Assembly: GCA_965120355.1 (NCBI GenBank)
Contig: CBCPMX010000143.1
Span: 1 to 32,001, forward strand
DNA length: 32,001 bases
Source of the DNA: CBCPMX01 sp965120355
Lineage (GTDB): Bacteria > Bacillota > Clostridia > Oscillospirales > Oscillospiraceae
Reading direction: 5' to 3'
Part shown: positions 24,704 to 32,001 of the stretch, in pieces
Position numbering within the stretch: the stretch's first letter is position 1
Layout of the letters: every line of letters starts with the position of its first letter
Notes under the pieces: generated by a model
Told to the model about the DNA's origin: nothing
Databases searched by the model: none
Seen by the model: the letters and a program-made list of their open reading frames with translations, nothing else
Position numbers and translations under genes: made by a program

Positions 24704-24732
24704 AGTGTAGCACATCATTCTGCAAAATTCAA
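24704..24732 (-). promoter_or_regulatory. Sigma-A-like promoter of the cupin-SDR unit
   Basis: TTGAAT (24727-24732), 17 bases, TACACT (24704-24709) on the minus strand, preceded by TG in the extended -10 position. Confidence 0.72.
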
Positions 24733-24786
24733 GATGCTGGCGGGGTTTGATGTTGTGAAAAAAGCACAAATCTGCACATTGGATTT

Positions 24787-24885
24787 TCAGGCCGCCCAAG
24801 CTCTCTTAAAATCTTCCAATTCTTTTGCCAACATGGCGCAGCGGATTCCCTCGCCGGATTTCGTTTCTATTTTTGCTGCCGGCCG
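24787..24885 (-). CDS. Possible 32-residue reading frame or gene relic
   Basis: In the 24733-25088 gap the minus strand reads MRPAAKIETKSGEGIRCAMLAKELEDFKRAWAA before a stop. The second half looks protein-like, with a charged amphipathic helix. There is no clear ribosome binding site, and the upstream bases GGTTCTATATATATG look more like an AT-rich -10 region. It may be the degraded 3' end of a lost gene. The rest of this gap shows a hairpin at 25016-25036 and nothing else recognisable. Confidence 0.2.
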   Translation of the reverse strand, partial: RPAAKIETKSGEGIRCAMLAKELEDFKRAWAA

Positions 24886-25015
24886 CATATATATAGAACC
24901 ACCAGCGGAACATGCGGCAGTTTCTTGCAGCCAGGCTGCCCCACGCCTCTCCCCGGACGGGACACAGGCAGCCACTTGACAGCTGAAGTGCCTATTTCAA
25001 AAGCTTCTTATGGTT

Positions 25016-25036
25016 TGCCAGCGCCCTCCGCTGGCA
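25016..25036 (+). other. Hairpin in the spoIIP upstream region
   Basis: TGCCAGCG and CGCTGGCA form a perfect 8-bp stem with a 5-base loop (25016-25023 with 25029-25036), 53 bases before spoIIP. No T-tract follows. I could not find a convincing sigma-E promoter between it and the gene. Confidence 0.4.
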
Positions 25037-25088
25037 GCAACGTGCAAATCACTCACAACAGGACAATACTCGGGGGAGGGATCGCCCC

Positions 25089-26219
25089 ATGGGCGGGTAC
25101 AAAAGACATTCTCAACTGCGCACAGGCATCTGCCTGTTGGCAGCTGCACTGGCGCTGCGGGCCGCTATGACCGGCAGTTCACTTTTTCGGCAGGCGGCAC
25201 AGACTGCGGCCAGCAGCAGCTCCGTCATACAAACCATGCTCCAGGCCGAACTGGGCACGGCGCCGGCGGCAGCCCTGGCCAACGCCGCTGTTCAAGCTGT
25301 ATCGGAAACCGTACCGCCCGTCTCTGACGAAACGGACAGCGGATCGGACGCGGCCGGAGAAACCGCGGACACCGAAGACGCACCGGCATCCCTGGAAGCC
25401 GCGCAGACGGATGAACAGACCTCCGAGGCTCCCGCACAGACGGACACTGATGCGGACAGTATCACAGTGCCGGTTTTTTCGGAAGCGGACTCCGCCGATC
25501 TGACCATTGACAATGCCACCGGGTATGAGGTAGACACAGCCGCACTCCTGACGCAGGCGCTGTCTCTGGATTTTTCTGGCGACGGACCGAAAATTCTCAT
25601 CGTCCACACCCACACCTCCGAGGCCTACACACCCTCCGACGGCTGGGAATACGAGGAGAGTGATAATCTGCGCACCATCGATGACACCTGCAACATGCTG
25701 CGGATTGGCGACGAGATTGCTTCTGTTCTGGAGGACGCCGGCATTGAAGTCCTCCACGACCGGACCTACCATGACTATCCCGTCTACAACGGGGCCTACA
25801 GCCGCGCCCTAACCACCATTGAAGCCTATCTGGAAGACTACCCTTCCATTCAAATGGTTCTGGACGTCCACCGGGACGCCTCTGAAAACCCCGACGGCAC
25901 ACTGTCCGACCCCACCGTGACCATAGACGGTCAGGAGAGCGCCCAGCTTCTGCTGGTGGTGGGCACCGACGCCGGCGGACTGGAACACCCCAATTGGCAG
26001 GAAAATCTCAGCGCCGCCCTGAAATTGCAAGTCCTCCTGTCCCAGGCCGCGCCGGGTATCTGCCGCGATTTGGATCTGCGGACAGAGCGGTTCAATCAGC
26101 ACGTTACAGCCGGTTCTCTATCGGTAGAGATCGGATCCGCCGGCAACACCATGGAGGAGGCGCTGCTGGCGGCCCGGATTTTTGCCGAAGCTGTCGCCGC
26201 TCTGGCCGGGAAGTCGTAG
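25089..26219 (+). CDS. spoIIP: Stage II sporulation protein P (SpoIIP)
   Basis: The 376-residue protein has an N-terminal membrane segment (about 10-29), an acidic Ala/Thr-rich linker to about residue 140, and the SpoIIP catalytic domain. The likely zinc ligands and catalytic residues are in IVHTHTSEAY (H173/H175), HRDA (H261), and the late SVEIGS (E347) that follows ERFNQH. SpoIIP is a peptidoglycan amidase/endopeptidase that works with SpoIID in mother-cell engulfment of the forespore; family members are sigma-E dependent. ATG 25089 has GGAGGG eight bases upstream. SpoIID and SpoIIM are not in the window. The gene is alone; gpr, its frequent neighbour, is not here. Confidence 0.95.
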   Translation: MGGYKRHSQLRTGICLLAAALALRAAMTGSSLFRQAAQTAASSSSVIQTMLQAELGTAPAAALANAAVQAVSETVPPVSDETDSGSDAAGETADTEDAPASLEAAQTDEQTSEAPAQTDTDADSITVPVFSEADSADLTIDNATGYEVDTAALLTQALSLDFSGDGPKILIVHTHTSEAYTPSDGWEYEESDNLRTIDDTCNMLRIGDEIASVLEDAGIEVLHDRTYHDYPVYNGAYSRALTTIEAYLEDYPSIQMVLDVHRDASENPDGTLSDPTVTIDGQESAQLLLVVGTDAGGLEHPNWQENLSAALKLQVLLSQAAPGICRDLDLRTERFNQHVTAGSLSVEIGSAGNTMEEALLAARIFAEAVAALAGKS

Positions 26220-26224
26220 GCGCC

Positions 26225-26254
26225 CCATTGGAAATTTGGGCGGATTTCCAGTGG
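26225..26254 (+). terminator. Hairpin after spoIIP
   Basis: An 11-bp stem with one G-U pair (26225-26235 with 26244-26254) and an 8-base loop begins six bases after the stop codon. No U-run follows, so termination is plausible but not certain. Confidence 0.45.
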
Positions 26255-26404
26255 AGCCGGAAGCGAACCTGCGCCGGGTTACCCGTCTCTGTATCCAGGC
26301 GGCATTCATACGGCAAGGGCCGCGCTTTGCACCTCCTCAGTGGAAAATCTGCATATTCCCTAAATTTTGCGGGTCATTTTTTACACATTCAACAAAACTA
26401 TCTG

Positions 26405-26434
26405 TTGACGGGACAGGGTCGTTTGTGGTATATT
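26405..26434 (+). promoter_or_regulatory. Promoter of the small membrane protein gene
   Basis: TTGACG (26405-26410), 18 bases, TATATT (26429-26434). The gene starts about 58 bases downstream. Confidence 0.7.
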
Positions 26435-26492
26435 TACTTTACAGTTACAAGCACACGTTTGTGTGCACTCGCAATTTTAGGGGGTATCTCAA

Positions 26493-26804
26493 GTGGACAA
26501 TAGTTTTGACAAGCTGAACAGCGAGTTCCAAGAGAAAAAAACCAGCGGTTTTAAATTTTGGTTTTTCATGATCTTGACCTTCTTGTTCGATATCATCGGT
26601 CTGGTCTTTGGTATCTATTCCCTGAGCCATAACCAGTACATTTCTCTGTTGACGCTGGTCTTTGGCCTGTTCGGCACGCAGGCTGTATTTAAGGCCAGAG
26701 GCACCGATGACTGGAAGCCGCTGACCCGTTTTGGCTTGATTCTCAGCCTGGTGATTGTGGCGCTCGCCTGTGTAGTTCTGTACATTGTGCCCATGTTCAA
26801 GTAA
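26493..26804 (+). CDS. Small membrane protein, uncharacterised
   Basis: The 103-residue protein has a short hydrophilic N-terminus with lysines, then three hydrophobic stretches at about 21-41, 48-65 and 80-100, so it should span the membrane two or three times. I do not recognise a named family; the layout resembles small DUF4190-like proteins, without a diagnostic motif. The start is GTG 26493 with AGGGGGT about seven bases upstream. A good promoter and a strong terminator bracket it, so it is an independent single gene between spoIIP and the heat-shock operon. Confidence 0.8.
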   Translation: MDNSFDKLNSEFQEKKTSGFKFWFFMILTFLFDIIGLVFGIYSLSHNQYISLLTLVFGLFGTQAVFKARGTDDWKPLTRFGLILSLVIVALACVVLYIVPMFK

Positions 26805-26837
26805 GGGTTTACATCCAATTTTACATGAGACCGGATT

Positions 26838-26867
26838 CCGTGGCTGGAGCTTCCGCTCCGGCCACGG
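26838..26867 (+). terminator. Terminator of the small membrane protein gene
   Basis: A 13-bp stem with one G-U pair (26838-26850 with 26855-26867), loop TTCC, then TTTTGCTTTG. It lies 34 bases after the stop codon. Confidence 0.85.
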
Positions 26868-26917
26868 TTTTGCTTTGCATACTTTTGCTCCTGATTGCAT
26901 CTTTCAGGACAGGCAAA

Positions 26918-26947
26918 GCCGCCGCTGGCGCCCGGGCCTGCGGCGGC
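26918..26947 (-). terminator. Probable terminator of the heat-shock operon
   Basis: Arms 26918-26925 and 26940-26947 form an 8-bp GC stem, continued by an inner 3-bp stem. On the minus strand TTTGCC follows. It is about 48 bases beyond the dnaJ stop codon and faces the terminator of the convergent small gene. Confidence 0.55.
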
Positions 26948-26994
26948 ATACTGGTCAGTCAATCCAGCGGCTGCATGCGGCAGTCGCTGGTTTT

Positions 26995-28146
26995 TTATTT
27001 CTTATCCTTCAACTTTTCAAAAAATCCTTTGCGTTTGGGCTCCACCTCGTCGCCCAGGCTCTCGCCGAATTTGCGCAGCAATTCCTTCTGCTCCCGATCC
27101 AGCCCCTTGGGGGTTTCCACCACCACGGTCACATACTGATCGCCGCGGGTCTTGTAGCCCACATAGGGAATGCCCTTGCCCTTCAGGCGGAACGTGGTTC
27201 CAGTCTGGGTGCCCTCGGGGACGTTATACCGGACCTTGCCGTCCAGCGTGGGGACCTCGATCTCCGCGCCCAGGGCCGCCTGGGTGAAGCTGATGGGCAT
27301 TTCACACAGGACGTTGGCCCCGTCCCGTTCGAAGATGGGATGGGGGCGGACGTTAATGTCTACCAACAGATCGCCGGCGCCGCCGCCGTTAATCCCGGCA
27401 TGGCCCTCGCCGCGGATGCGGACGGTCTGTCCGTCATCCACACCGGCAGGTACCTTGACGGAAATCTTTTTGTTCTTCCGCACCTTCCCCTTCCCTTTAC
27501 AGGTGTTGCAGGGGTTGTTAATAATCCGGCCCGTGCCGCCGCAGCGGCTGCACACGGCGCTCTGGCGCATGGATCCGAATGCCGTCTGGCGCACCGTGGT
27601 CACGGTGCCGGTGCCTTTACAGTCGGGGCAGGTGTCGGCGGTGCTGCCGGCAGCGCAGCCGTCGCCGCCGCAGGTGGGGCAGGTTTCGATGCGGCCCACG
27701 GTCACCTCTTTTTCGCAGCCAAAAGCTGCTTCCTCAAAGGAGATGGTGAGCTGCGCGCCAATATTGTCGCCTTTTTGTGGCGCGTTGCGGCGCTGGGCCG
27801 TGGAACCGCCGCCAAAGCCGCCGCCGAAGAAGGAGTTGAGAATATCGCTGACGTCAAAGCCGAATCCACCGCCGAAGCCACTGCCGCCATAGCCGTTTTG
27901 CGCCGCATAGTTGGGATCCACGCCTGCGAAGCCGAACTGGTCGTATTTCTCCCGCTTTTCCGAATCGGAGAGAATCTCGTACGCCTCGTTGACCTCCTTA
28001 AATTTGGCCTCAGCCTCCTTATCGCCGGGGTGCAGGTCAGGGTGGTACTGCTTTGCCAGCTTGCGGTATGCCTTTTTAATCGCGTCGTCCGAGGCGCTTT
28101 TGTCCACGCCCAGGACCTCGTAATAGTCACGTTTTTCTTCAGCCAT
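26995..28146 (-). CDS. dnaJ: Chaperone protein DnaJ
   Basis: The 383-residue type I J-protein has the N-terminal J domain with HPD (YHPDLHPGDKEAEAKF), a Gly/Phe-rich region (FGGGFGFDVSDIL, FFGGGFGGG), four CxxCxGxG zinc repeats (CPTCGGDG, CPDCKGTG, CSRCGGTG, CNTCKGKG), and the substrate-binding C-terminal domains. It delivers substrate to DnaK and stimulates its ATPase. ATG 28146 has GGTGA five bases upstream; a GTG-led start four codons earlier is less likely. It is the last gene of the operon, 80 bases after dnaK; the prmA and rsmE genes often found beyond dnaJ in Bacillota do not follow. Confidence 0.98.
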   Translation of the reverse strand: MAEEKRDYYEVLGVDKSASDDAIKKAYRKLAKQYHPDLHPGDKEAEAKFKEVNEAYEILSDSEKREKYDQFGFAGVDPNYAAQNGYGGSGFGGGFGFDVSDILNSFFGGGFGGGSTAQRRNAPQKGDNIGAQLTISFEEAAFGCEKEVTVGRIETCPTCGGDGCAAGSTADTCPDCKGTGTVTTVRQTAFGSMRQSAVCSRCGGTGRIINNPCNTCKGKGKVRKNKKISVKVPAGVDDGQTVRIRGEGHAGINGGGAGDLLVDINVRPHPIFERDGANVLCEMPISFTQAALGAEIEVPTLDGKVRYNVPEGTQTGTTFRLKGKGIPYVGYKTRGDQYVTVVVETPKGLDREQKELLRKFGESLGDEVEPKRKGFFEKLKDKK

Positions 28147-28183
28147 ATGTGTCACCACTTTTCCCGGTAGTCAGGCGCTCACA

Positions 28184-28212
28184 GGCGGAGCGCAGATGTC
28201 CCACGCTCCGCC
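28184..28212 (-). other. Perfect hairpin between dnaK and dnaJ
   Basis: A perfect 9-bp GC stem (28184-28192 with 28204-28212) with an 11-base loop lies 14 bases after the dnaK stop. No T-tract follows, so partial termination or mRNA processing is more likely than a full stop. Confidence 0.55.
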
Positions 28213-28226
28213 GTATGCGCGAAAAC

Positions 28227-30056
28227 TTAATCGTCCACAACCTCGTAGTCGGCATCCACAACACCGTCATCGCTGCCGGTGGAGCCGCCAGCTGTGGGGC
28301 CGTTGCCGCCGTCATCCTGAGGCGCGGCATTCTGATACAGCTTCTCGGAGATGGTGTAGAAGGCTTTCTGAACCTCCTCGGTCTTGGACTTGATGTCCTC
28401 CACGTTGGTGCCCTTCAGGGCCTCTTTCAGGGCCTCCACAGCAGCCTGTACAGGAGCCTTTTCACTGTCGGAAACCTTGTCGCCCAGCTCGCCCAGCGTC
28501 TTCTCGGTCTGATAGATCATCTGGTCGGCGGTATTGCGCGCGTCCACCTCTTCCCGGCGGGCCTTATCCTCGGCGGCATACTGCTCGGCCTCCTTGACGG
28601 CCTTGTCGATGTCCTCTTTGGACAGGTTGGAGGAAGCGGTGATGGTGATATTCTGCTCCTTGCCGGTGCCCAAATCCTTGGCGGAGACGTTGACAATGCC
28701 GTTGGCATCAATATCAAAGGTGACCTCGATCTGGGGCACACCGCGGGGAGCGGGCGCAATGCCGGTCAGCTGGAACTTGCCCAAGGTCTTGTTATAAGCT
28801 GCCATCTCCCGTTCGCCCTGGAGCACATGCACCTCTACAGAGGTCTGCCCGTCAGCGGCGGTGGAGAAGATTTGGCTCTTCTTGGTGGGGATGGTGGTGT
28901 TCCGGTCAATCAGGCGGGTAAACACGCCGCCCATGGTCTCAATACCCAGGGACAGGGGCGTCACATCCAGCAGCAGCAGGCCCTGGACGTCGCCGCCCAG
29001 CACGCCGCCCTGAATCGCCGCGCCGATGGCAACGCACTCGTCCGGGTTGATGCCCTTGAACCCTTCCTTGCCGGTGATCTTCTTCACAGCCTCCTGGACA
29101 GCGGGCACACGGGTCGAACCGCCCACCAGCAAAACCTTGCTCAGGTCAGAGGCAGACAGGCCGGCGTCGGACATGGCCTGACGGACCGGGCCCATGGTGG
29201 CGTCCACCAAATGGGCGGTCAGTTCATTGAACTTGGCCCGGGTGATGGTGACGTCCAGATGCTTGGGGCCGCTGGCGTCTGCGGTGATATAGGGCAGGTT
29301 CACGTTGGTGGAGGTCACGCCGGACAGCTCGATTTTGGCCTTCTCGGCAGCCTCCTTCAGGCGCTGCATGGCCACCTTGTCGCCGCTCAGGTCAATGCCT
29401 TCGCTCTTCTTGAATTCCTGCACCAGATACTTGATGACACATTCGTCGAAATCATCGCCGCCCAGGCGGTTGTTGCCGGCGGTGGCCAGAACTTCGATAA
29501 CGCCGTCGCCGATCTCCAGGATGGACACGTCGAAGGTACCGCCGCCCAGGTCATAGACCATGATCTTCTGCTCGGTCTCCTTATCCAGGCCGTAGGCCAG
29601 GGCCGCCGCGGTGGGCTCATTGATGATTCGCTTGACGTTCAGTCCGGCAATCTTGCCGGCATCCTTGGTCGCCTGCCGCTGCGCGTCGGTGAAGTAGGCC
29701 GGGACCGTAATGACGGCGTCGGTAACGGTGCCGCCCAGATACGCCTCGGCATCAGCCTTCAGCTTCTGCAGGATCATGGCGCTGATCTCCTGAGGCGTAT
29801 ATTTCTTATCGTCGATGGTGACCTTGTAATCGCTGCCCATTTCACGCTTGATGGAAGCGATGGTCCGGTCATGGTTGGTGACGGCCTGGCGTTTTGCCAC
29901 CTGGCCCACCATCCGTTCGCCGGTCTTGGAGAATGCCACAACGGACGGCGTGGTGCGGTTACCTTCGGCGTTAGCGATGACGATAGGCTCGCCGCCTTCC
30001 ATAACGGCGACGCAGGAGTTGGTCGTACCCAGATCAATACCAATAATCTTAGACAT
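28227..30056 (-). CDS. dnaK: Molecular chaperone DnaK (Hsp70)
   Basis: The 609-residue Hsp70 starts MSKIIGIDLGTTNSCVAV, the ATP phosphate-binding loop. The nucleotide domain continues with NEPTAAALAYG, DLGGGTFDVSIL and KVLLVGGSTRVPAVQEAV. The substrate domain has LLLLDVTPLSLGIETMGGVFT. The C-terminus ends in GVVDADYEVVDD, an acidic tail typical of bacterial DnaK. It folds and refolds proteins with DnaJ and GrpE. ATG 30056 has GGAGG eight bases upstream. It lies between grpE and dnaJ in the standard order. Confidence 0.99.
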   Translation of the reverse strand: MSKIIGIDLGTTNSCVAVMEGGEPIVIANAEGNRTTPSVVAFSKTGERMVGQVAKRQAVTNHDRTIASIKREMGSDYKVTIDDKKYTPQEISAMILQKLKADAEAYLGGTVTDAVITVPAYFTDAQRQATKDAGKIAGLNVKRIINEPTAAALAYGLDKETEQKIMVYDLGGGTFDVSILEIGDGVIEVLATAGNNRLGGDDFDECVIKYLVQEFKKSEGIDLSGDKVAMQRLKEAAEKAKIELSGVTSTNVNLPYITADASGPKHLDVTITRAKFNELTAHLVDATMGPVRQAMSDAGLSASDLSKVLLVGGSTRVPAVQEAVKKITGKEGFKGINPDECVAIGAAIQGGVLGGDVQGLLLLDVTPLSLGIETMGGVFTRLIDRNTTIPTKKSQIFSTAADGQTSVEVHVLQGEREMAAYNKTLGKFQLTGIAPAPRGVPQIEVTFDIDANGIVNVSAKDLGTGKEQNITITASSNLSKEDIDKAVKEAEQYAAEDKARREEVDARNTADQMIYQTEKTLGELGDKVSDSEKAPVQAAVEALKEALKGTNVEDIKSKTEEVQKAFYTISEKLYQNAAPQDDGGNGPTAGGSTGSDDGVVDADYEVVDD

Positions 30057-30138
30057 AACAAATACCTCCAATAAATATATAGAAATAAGTTTTTACAAAG
30101 TAAACGCGCCTCTGCGCGGAATTTTCAAGTTCATTTCA

Positions 30139-30678
30139 CTAGTTGGCCACTTTCACCATGGCGAAGCGAACCACCTTGTCGCCCACGCGGAAGCCTTTCT
30201 GGAACACCTCGCAGATGGCGTTTTCCCCGAAAGCTTCGTCCTCCACATGCATGACGGCATTGTGCATAGCCGGATCAAAGGTCTCGCCGGCCTCGCCGAA
30301 GGCTTCCACCCCCAGCTTCTGCATCACTTCCACCAGCTGGTTCATGGTCATCTCCACACCCTTCTTATAGGCCTCATCGGAGGTGGGCTGCTGCAGCGCC
30401 CGCTCCAGGTTGTCATAGACCGGCAGGAAACAGCCTGTGGTTTCGGCCTTCAGATCCGTGTAGAGCGCTTCCCGCTCCCGCTGGCTGCGTTTGCGGAAAT
30501 TATCGTACTCAGCGGCCAGCCGCAGGTATTTGTCCTGCTCGGCGGCCAACTGCTCCCGGAGCTGAGCCAACTCGTCCGGGGCCTGCGCCGCGGCTTCCTC
30601 CTGCACTGTCTCAGGGGTCTCGGAAGCGGCCTGCTCCAGGACCTCATCCTGCTGCGGCGCCGTATCTTGTTTACTCAT
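30139..30678 (-). CDS. grpE: Nucleotide exchange factor GrpE
   Basis: The 179-residue protein exchanges ADP for ATP on DnaK. An acidic, disordered N-terminus leads into a long coiled coil (about 38-90; LRLAAEYDNFRKRSQRERE is the signature). The C-terminal beta domain includes VEAFGEAGETFDPAMHNAV and GFRVGDKVVRFAMVKVAN. ATG 30678 has GGAGG about nine bases upstream; longer forms start inside the end of hrcA. It follows hrcA by 46 bases and precedes dnaK by 82. Confidence 0.98.
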   Translation of the reverse strand: MSKQDTAPQQDEVLEQAASETPETVQEEAAAQAPDELAQLREQLAAEQDKYLRLAAEYDNFRKRSQREREALYTDLKAETTGCFLPVYDNLERALQQPTSDEAYKKGVEMTMNQLVEVMQKLGVEAFGEAGETFDPAMHNAVMHVEDEAFGENAICEVFQKGFRVGDKVVRFAMVKVAN

Positions 30679-30724
30679 ATGCGAAAACCTCCATCCCAGG
30701 AAAGCCCTGGCGCTGAATTTTGAT

Positions 30725-31801
30725 CTACTTATTTTCATCCTGCGGCTCCGGCGCCGGTTCCGACTGGCCAGGCGGCAACTCCTGTTTTCCAAACATACGG
30801 CCCAACCCTTCGGCGAAGTAACTCAGCCGTGCAGTGACCCGGGCGTAGTCCATTCTGGTGGGGCCCACCACACCGATCATGCCCTGCATCCCATCGCCGA
30901 TGTCGAACTTGGTCATGACCACGCTGGTATCTTTCAGTTCCTTGGCAATGTTCTCCGGACCCACCAGGATCTTTAAGGGGCCGTCGTCTGCCAAAGCCGG
31001 CAGATTAGAGATAACCTCCTCATCCAGGGAAGCCAGCACCTCCTGCGCCTTGTCCACATCCCGGTACTCCGGCTGTCCCAGCAGCCGCATCTGCCCGGTG
31101 AGGTAAACCTCGCTGCGCTGTTCCTCCTGGAGGATCTGCGTGGTATAATCCACCACCACCGGCACCAGGGAAGCGGCGTCTCCGGCGGAGCGCTGCACCC
31201 GCTGGAGGATATCCGGCGTAATCTGCTCCGCCGTCAGGCCCGTGAGCGTAGCGTTGAGCACTGCTGACAGCAGCCGCAGATCCTGTTCCGTCACGGCGAC
31301 GGGCAGCTTGATGAGTTTATTTTTCACCGCGTCGTTGGACGTCATGACCACCAGGATGAAGCTGTGGGTCTCTGCCAGAATCAGGTCAAACCGTTTCACC
31401 GTGGTACCAGCCCGGGGGGCCGACATCGCATAAGCCGGCAGGTTGGTCATCTGTGAAACCATTTTGCCTACCTGGCTCAGGAGCTGATCCACCTGCTGGA
31501 GCTTCCCCTCCATAGCCTGGTTCAGGGACTGGGTTTCATCGATGGACAGGCGGTAGTTCTGCATCAGTTCATCGACATACAGCCGGTATCCCGCGGGGCT
31601 GGGAATGCGTCCTGCGGAGGTGTGCGGCTGCTCCAGCAGCCCCAGTTCCGTCAGCGCCGCCATTTCATTGCGGATGGTAGCAGAAGAACAGTTGATGTCC
31701 GGCATAGCCGCGATGGCCTTGGACCCCACCGGCTCTGCCGTCTGGATGTAACTCTCCACAATGGCGCGGAGGATCTGTTTCTGCCGGGGCGTCAAATCCA
31801 C
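30725..31801 (-). CDS. hrcA: Heat-inducible transcription repressor HrcA
   Basis: The 358-residue repressor binds CIRCE operators and is kept active by GroEL. The N-terminal winged helix reads LTPRQKQILRAIVESYIQTAEPVGSKAI, then SSATIRNEMAALTELGLLEQPHTSAGRIPS, a hallmark of HrcA; the C-terminal part has IGVVGPTRMDYARVTARLSY. I chose GTG 31801 because AGAGGTGA ends five bases upstream; the GTG three codons earlier overlaps that site and cannot use it. It is first in its operon, 21 bases from a CIRCE, so it represses its own synthesis, and probably htpG as well. Confidence 0.98.
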   Translation of the reverse strand: MDLTPRQKQILRAIVESYIQTAEPVGSKAIAAMPDINCSSATIRNEMAALTELGLLEQPHTSAGRIPSPAGYRLYVDELMQNYRLSIDETQSLNQAMEGKLQQVDQLLSQVGKMVSQMTNLPAYAMSAPRAGTTVKRFDLILAETHSFILVVMTSNDAVKNKLIKLPVAVTEQDLRLLSAVLNATLTGLTAEQITPDILQRVQRSAGDAASLVPVVVDYTTQILQEEQRSEVYLTGQMRLLGQPEYRDVDKAQEVLASLDEEVISNLPALADDGPLKILVGPENIAKELKDTSVVMTKFDIGDGMQGMIGVVGPTRMDYARVTARLSYFAEGLGRMFGKQELPPGQSEPAPEPQDENK

Positions 31802-31822
31802 TTGACTCACCTCTTTTGCGGT

Positions 31823-31849
31823 TTAGCACTCAGTTCCCTCGAGTGCTAA
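31823..31849. promoter_or_regulatory. CIRCE operator of the hrcA-grpE-dnaK-dnaJ operon
   Basis: TTAGCACTC and GAGTGCTAA with a 9-base spacer; the symmetry runs two bases further on each side (31821-31851). It lies just after the -10 box and 21 bases before the hrcA start. Confidence 0.97.
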
Positions 31850-31853
31850 ACTA

Positions 31854-31882
31854 AATGTACCACCACCGGCGGCCAATGTCAA
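31854..31882 (-). promoter_or_regulatory. Sigma-A-like promoter of the heat-shock operon
   Basis: TTGACA (31877-31882), 17 bases, TACATT (31854-31859) on the minus strand, followed directly by CIRCE. Confidence 0.82.
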
Positions 31883-31943
31883 TAGGCAAGTGTGAAATAT
31901 TTTTTAACATTTTCAAATGATTTATCCTGATCCCATCCCGGCA

Positions 31944-31972
31944 TTGCGAAAACACCGGAGATACAGTATAAT
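31944..31972 (+). promoter_or_regulatory. Divergent promoter leading out of the window
   Basis: TTGCGA (31944-31949), 17 bases, TATAAT (31967-31972) on the plus strand. The last 29 bases hold no start codon with a ribosome binding site, so its gene lies beyond the window. Confidence 0.68.
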
Positions 31973-32001
31973 GGGGTCGGAATTTTTCCGTCAGAGCGGA
32001 A

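Noticed and set aside
28149..30074. A 641-codon open frame opposite dnaK
   Set aside because: A shadow of dnaK. Antisense frames opposite dnaK have been mis-annotated before; no independent support here.
1..32001. tRNA, rRNA, CRISPR, prophage or insertion sequence
   Set aside because: I saw no cloverleaf gene, regularly spaced repeats, integrase or transposase motifs. The window is core chromosome.

Overview
This window looks like chromosomal core sequence from a spore-forming, GC-rich low-GC-phylum relative: Bacillota, class Clostridia, most likely the Oscillospiraceae. I cannot name a genus from sequence alone. The evidence is a SpoIIP endosporulation protein, the Gram-positive division proteins SepF and DivIVA, HrcA with CIRCE operators, an isoleucine T-box leader, strong AGGAGG-type ribosome binding sites with several GTG/TTG starts, and the miaB-mutS-mutL-miaA-hfq gene order known from Bacillota. 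There is no prophage, insertion sequence, CRISPR array, rRNA or tRNA. Nearly all genes are on the minus strand; only spoIIP and a small membrane protein gene are on the plus strand.

Layout, left to right. 1-4.6 kb holds three single genes, each with its own sigma-A-like promoter: an orphan beta-helix-like protein, an XRE-type regulator with a membrane region made of 61-residue tandem repeats, and a LysR regulator. 4.9-7.0 kb is htpG (Hsp90) under a CIRCE operator. 7.4-10.9 kb is ileS, preceded by a 71-residue zinc-ribbon gene and an isoleucine-specific T-box leader. 11.0-23.1 kb is one long co-directional run read right to left: miaB, mutS, a CPBP membrane protease, a cytidine-deaminase-like gene, mutL, miaA, hfq, an HlyD-like membrane protein, yggS, sepF and divIVA. 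23.3-24.7 kb is a two-gene unit (SDR oxidoreductase and cysteine-rich cupin). 25.1-26.8 kb is spoIIP and a small membrane protein. 27.0-31.9 kb is the hrcA-grpE-dnaK-dnaJ operon with its own CIRCE, and a divergent promoter pointing out of the window.

How the genes fit together. HrcA made at the right end should repress both its own operon and, through a perfect CIRCE 25 kb away, htpG, putting Hsp70 and Hsp90 in one regulon. The long central run joins tRNA A37 modification (MiaA then MiaB act in sequence), mismatch repair (MutS and an endonuclease-type MutL), the RNA chaperone Hfq, and the yggS/ylmE-sepF-divIVA division block.

Most of the window is ordinary housekeeping sequence. The items most worth a second look are a collinear repeated intergenic element downstream of lysR and ileS, the tandem-repeat membrane regulator, the T-box in front of a zinc-ribbon gene, an inverted repeat over the hfq start and promoter, and the cupin lacking the usual metal-binding histidines.
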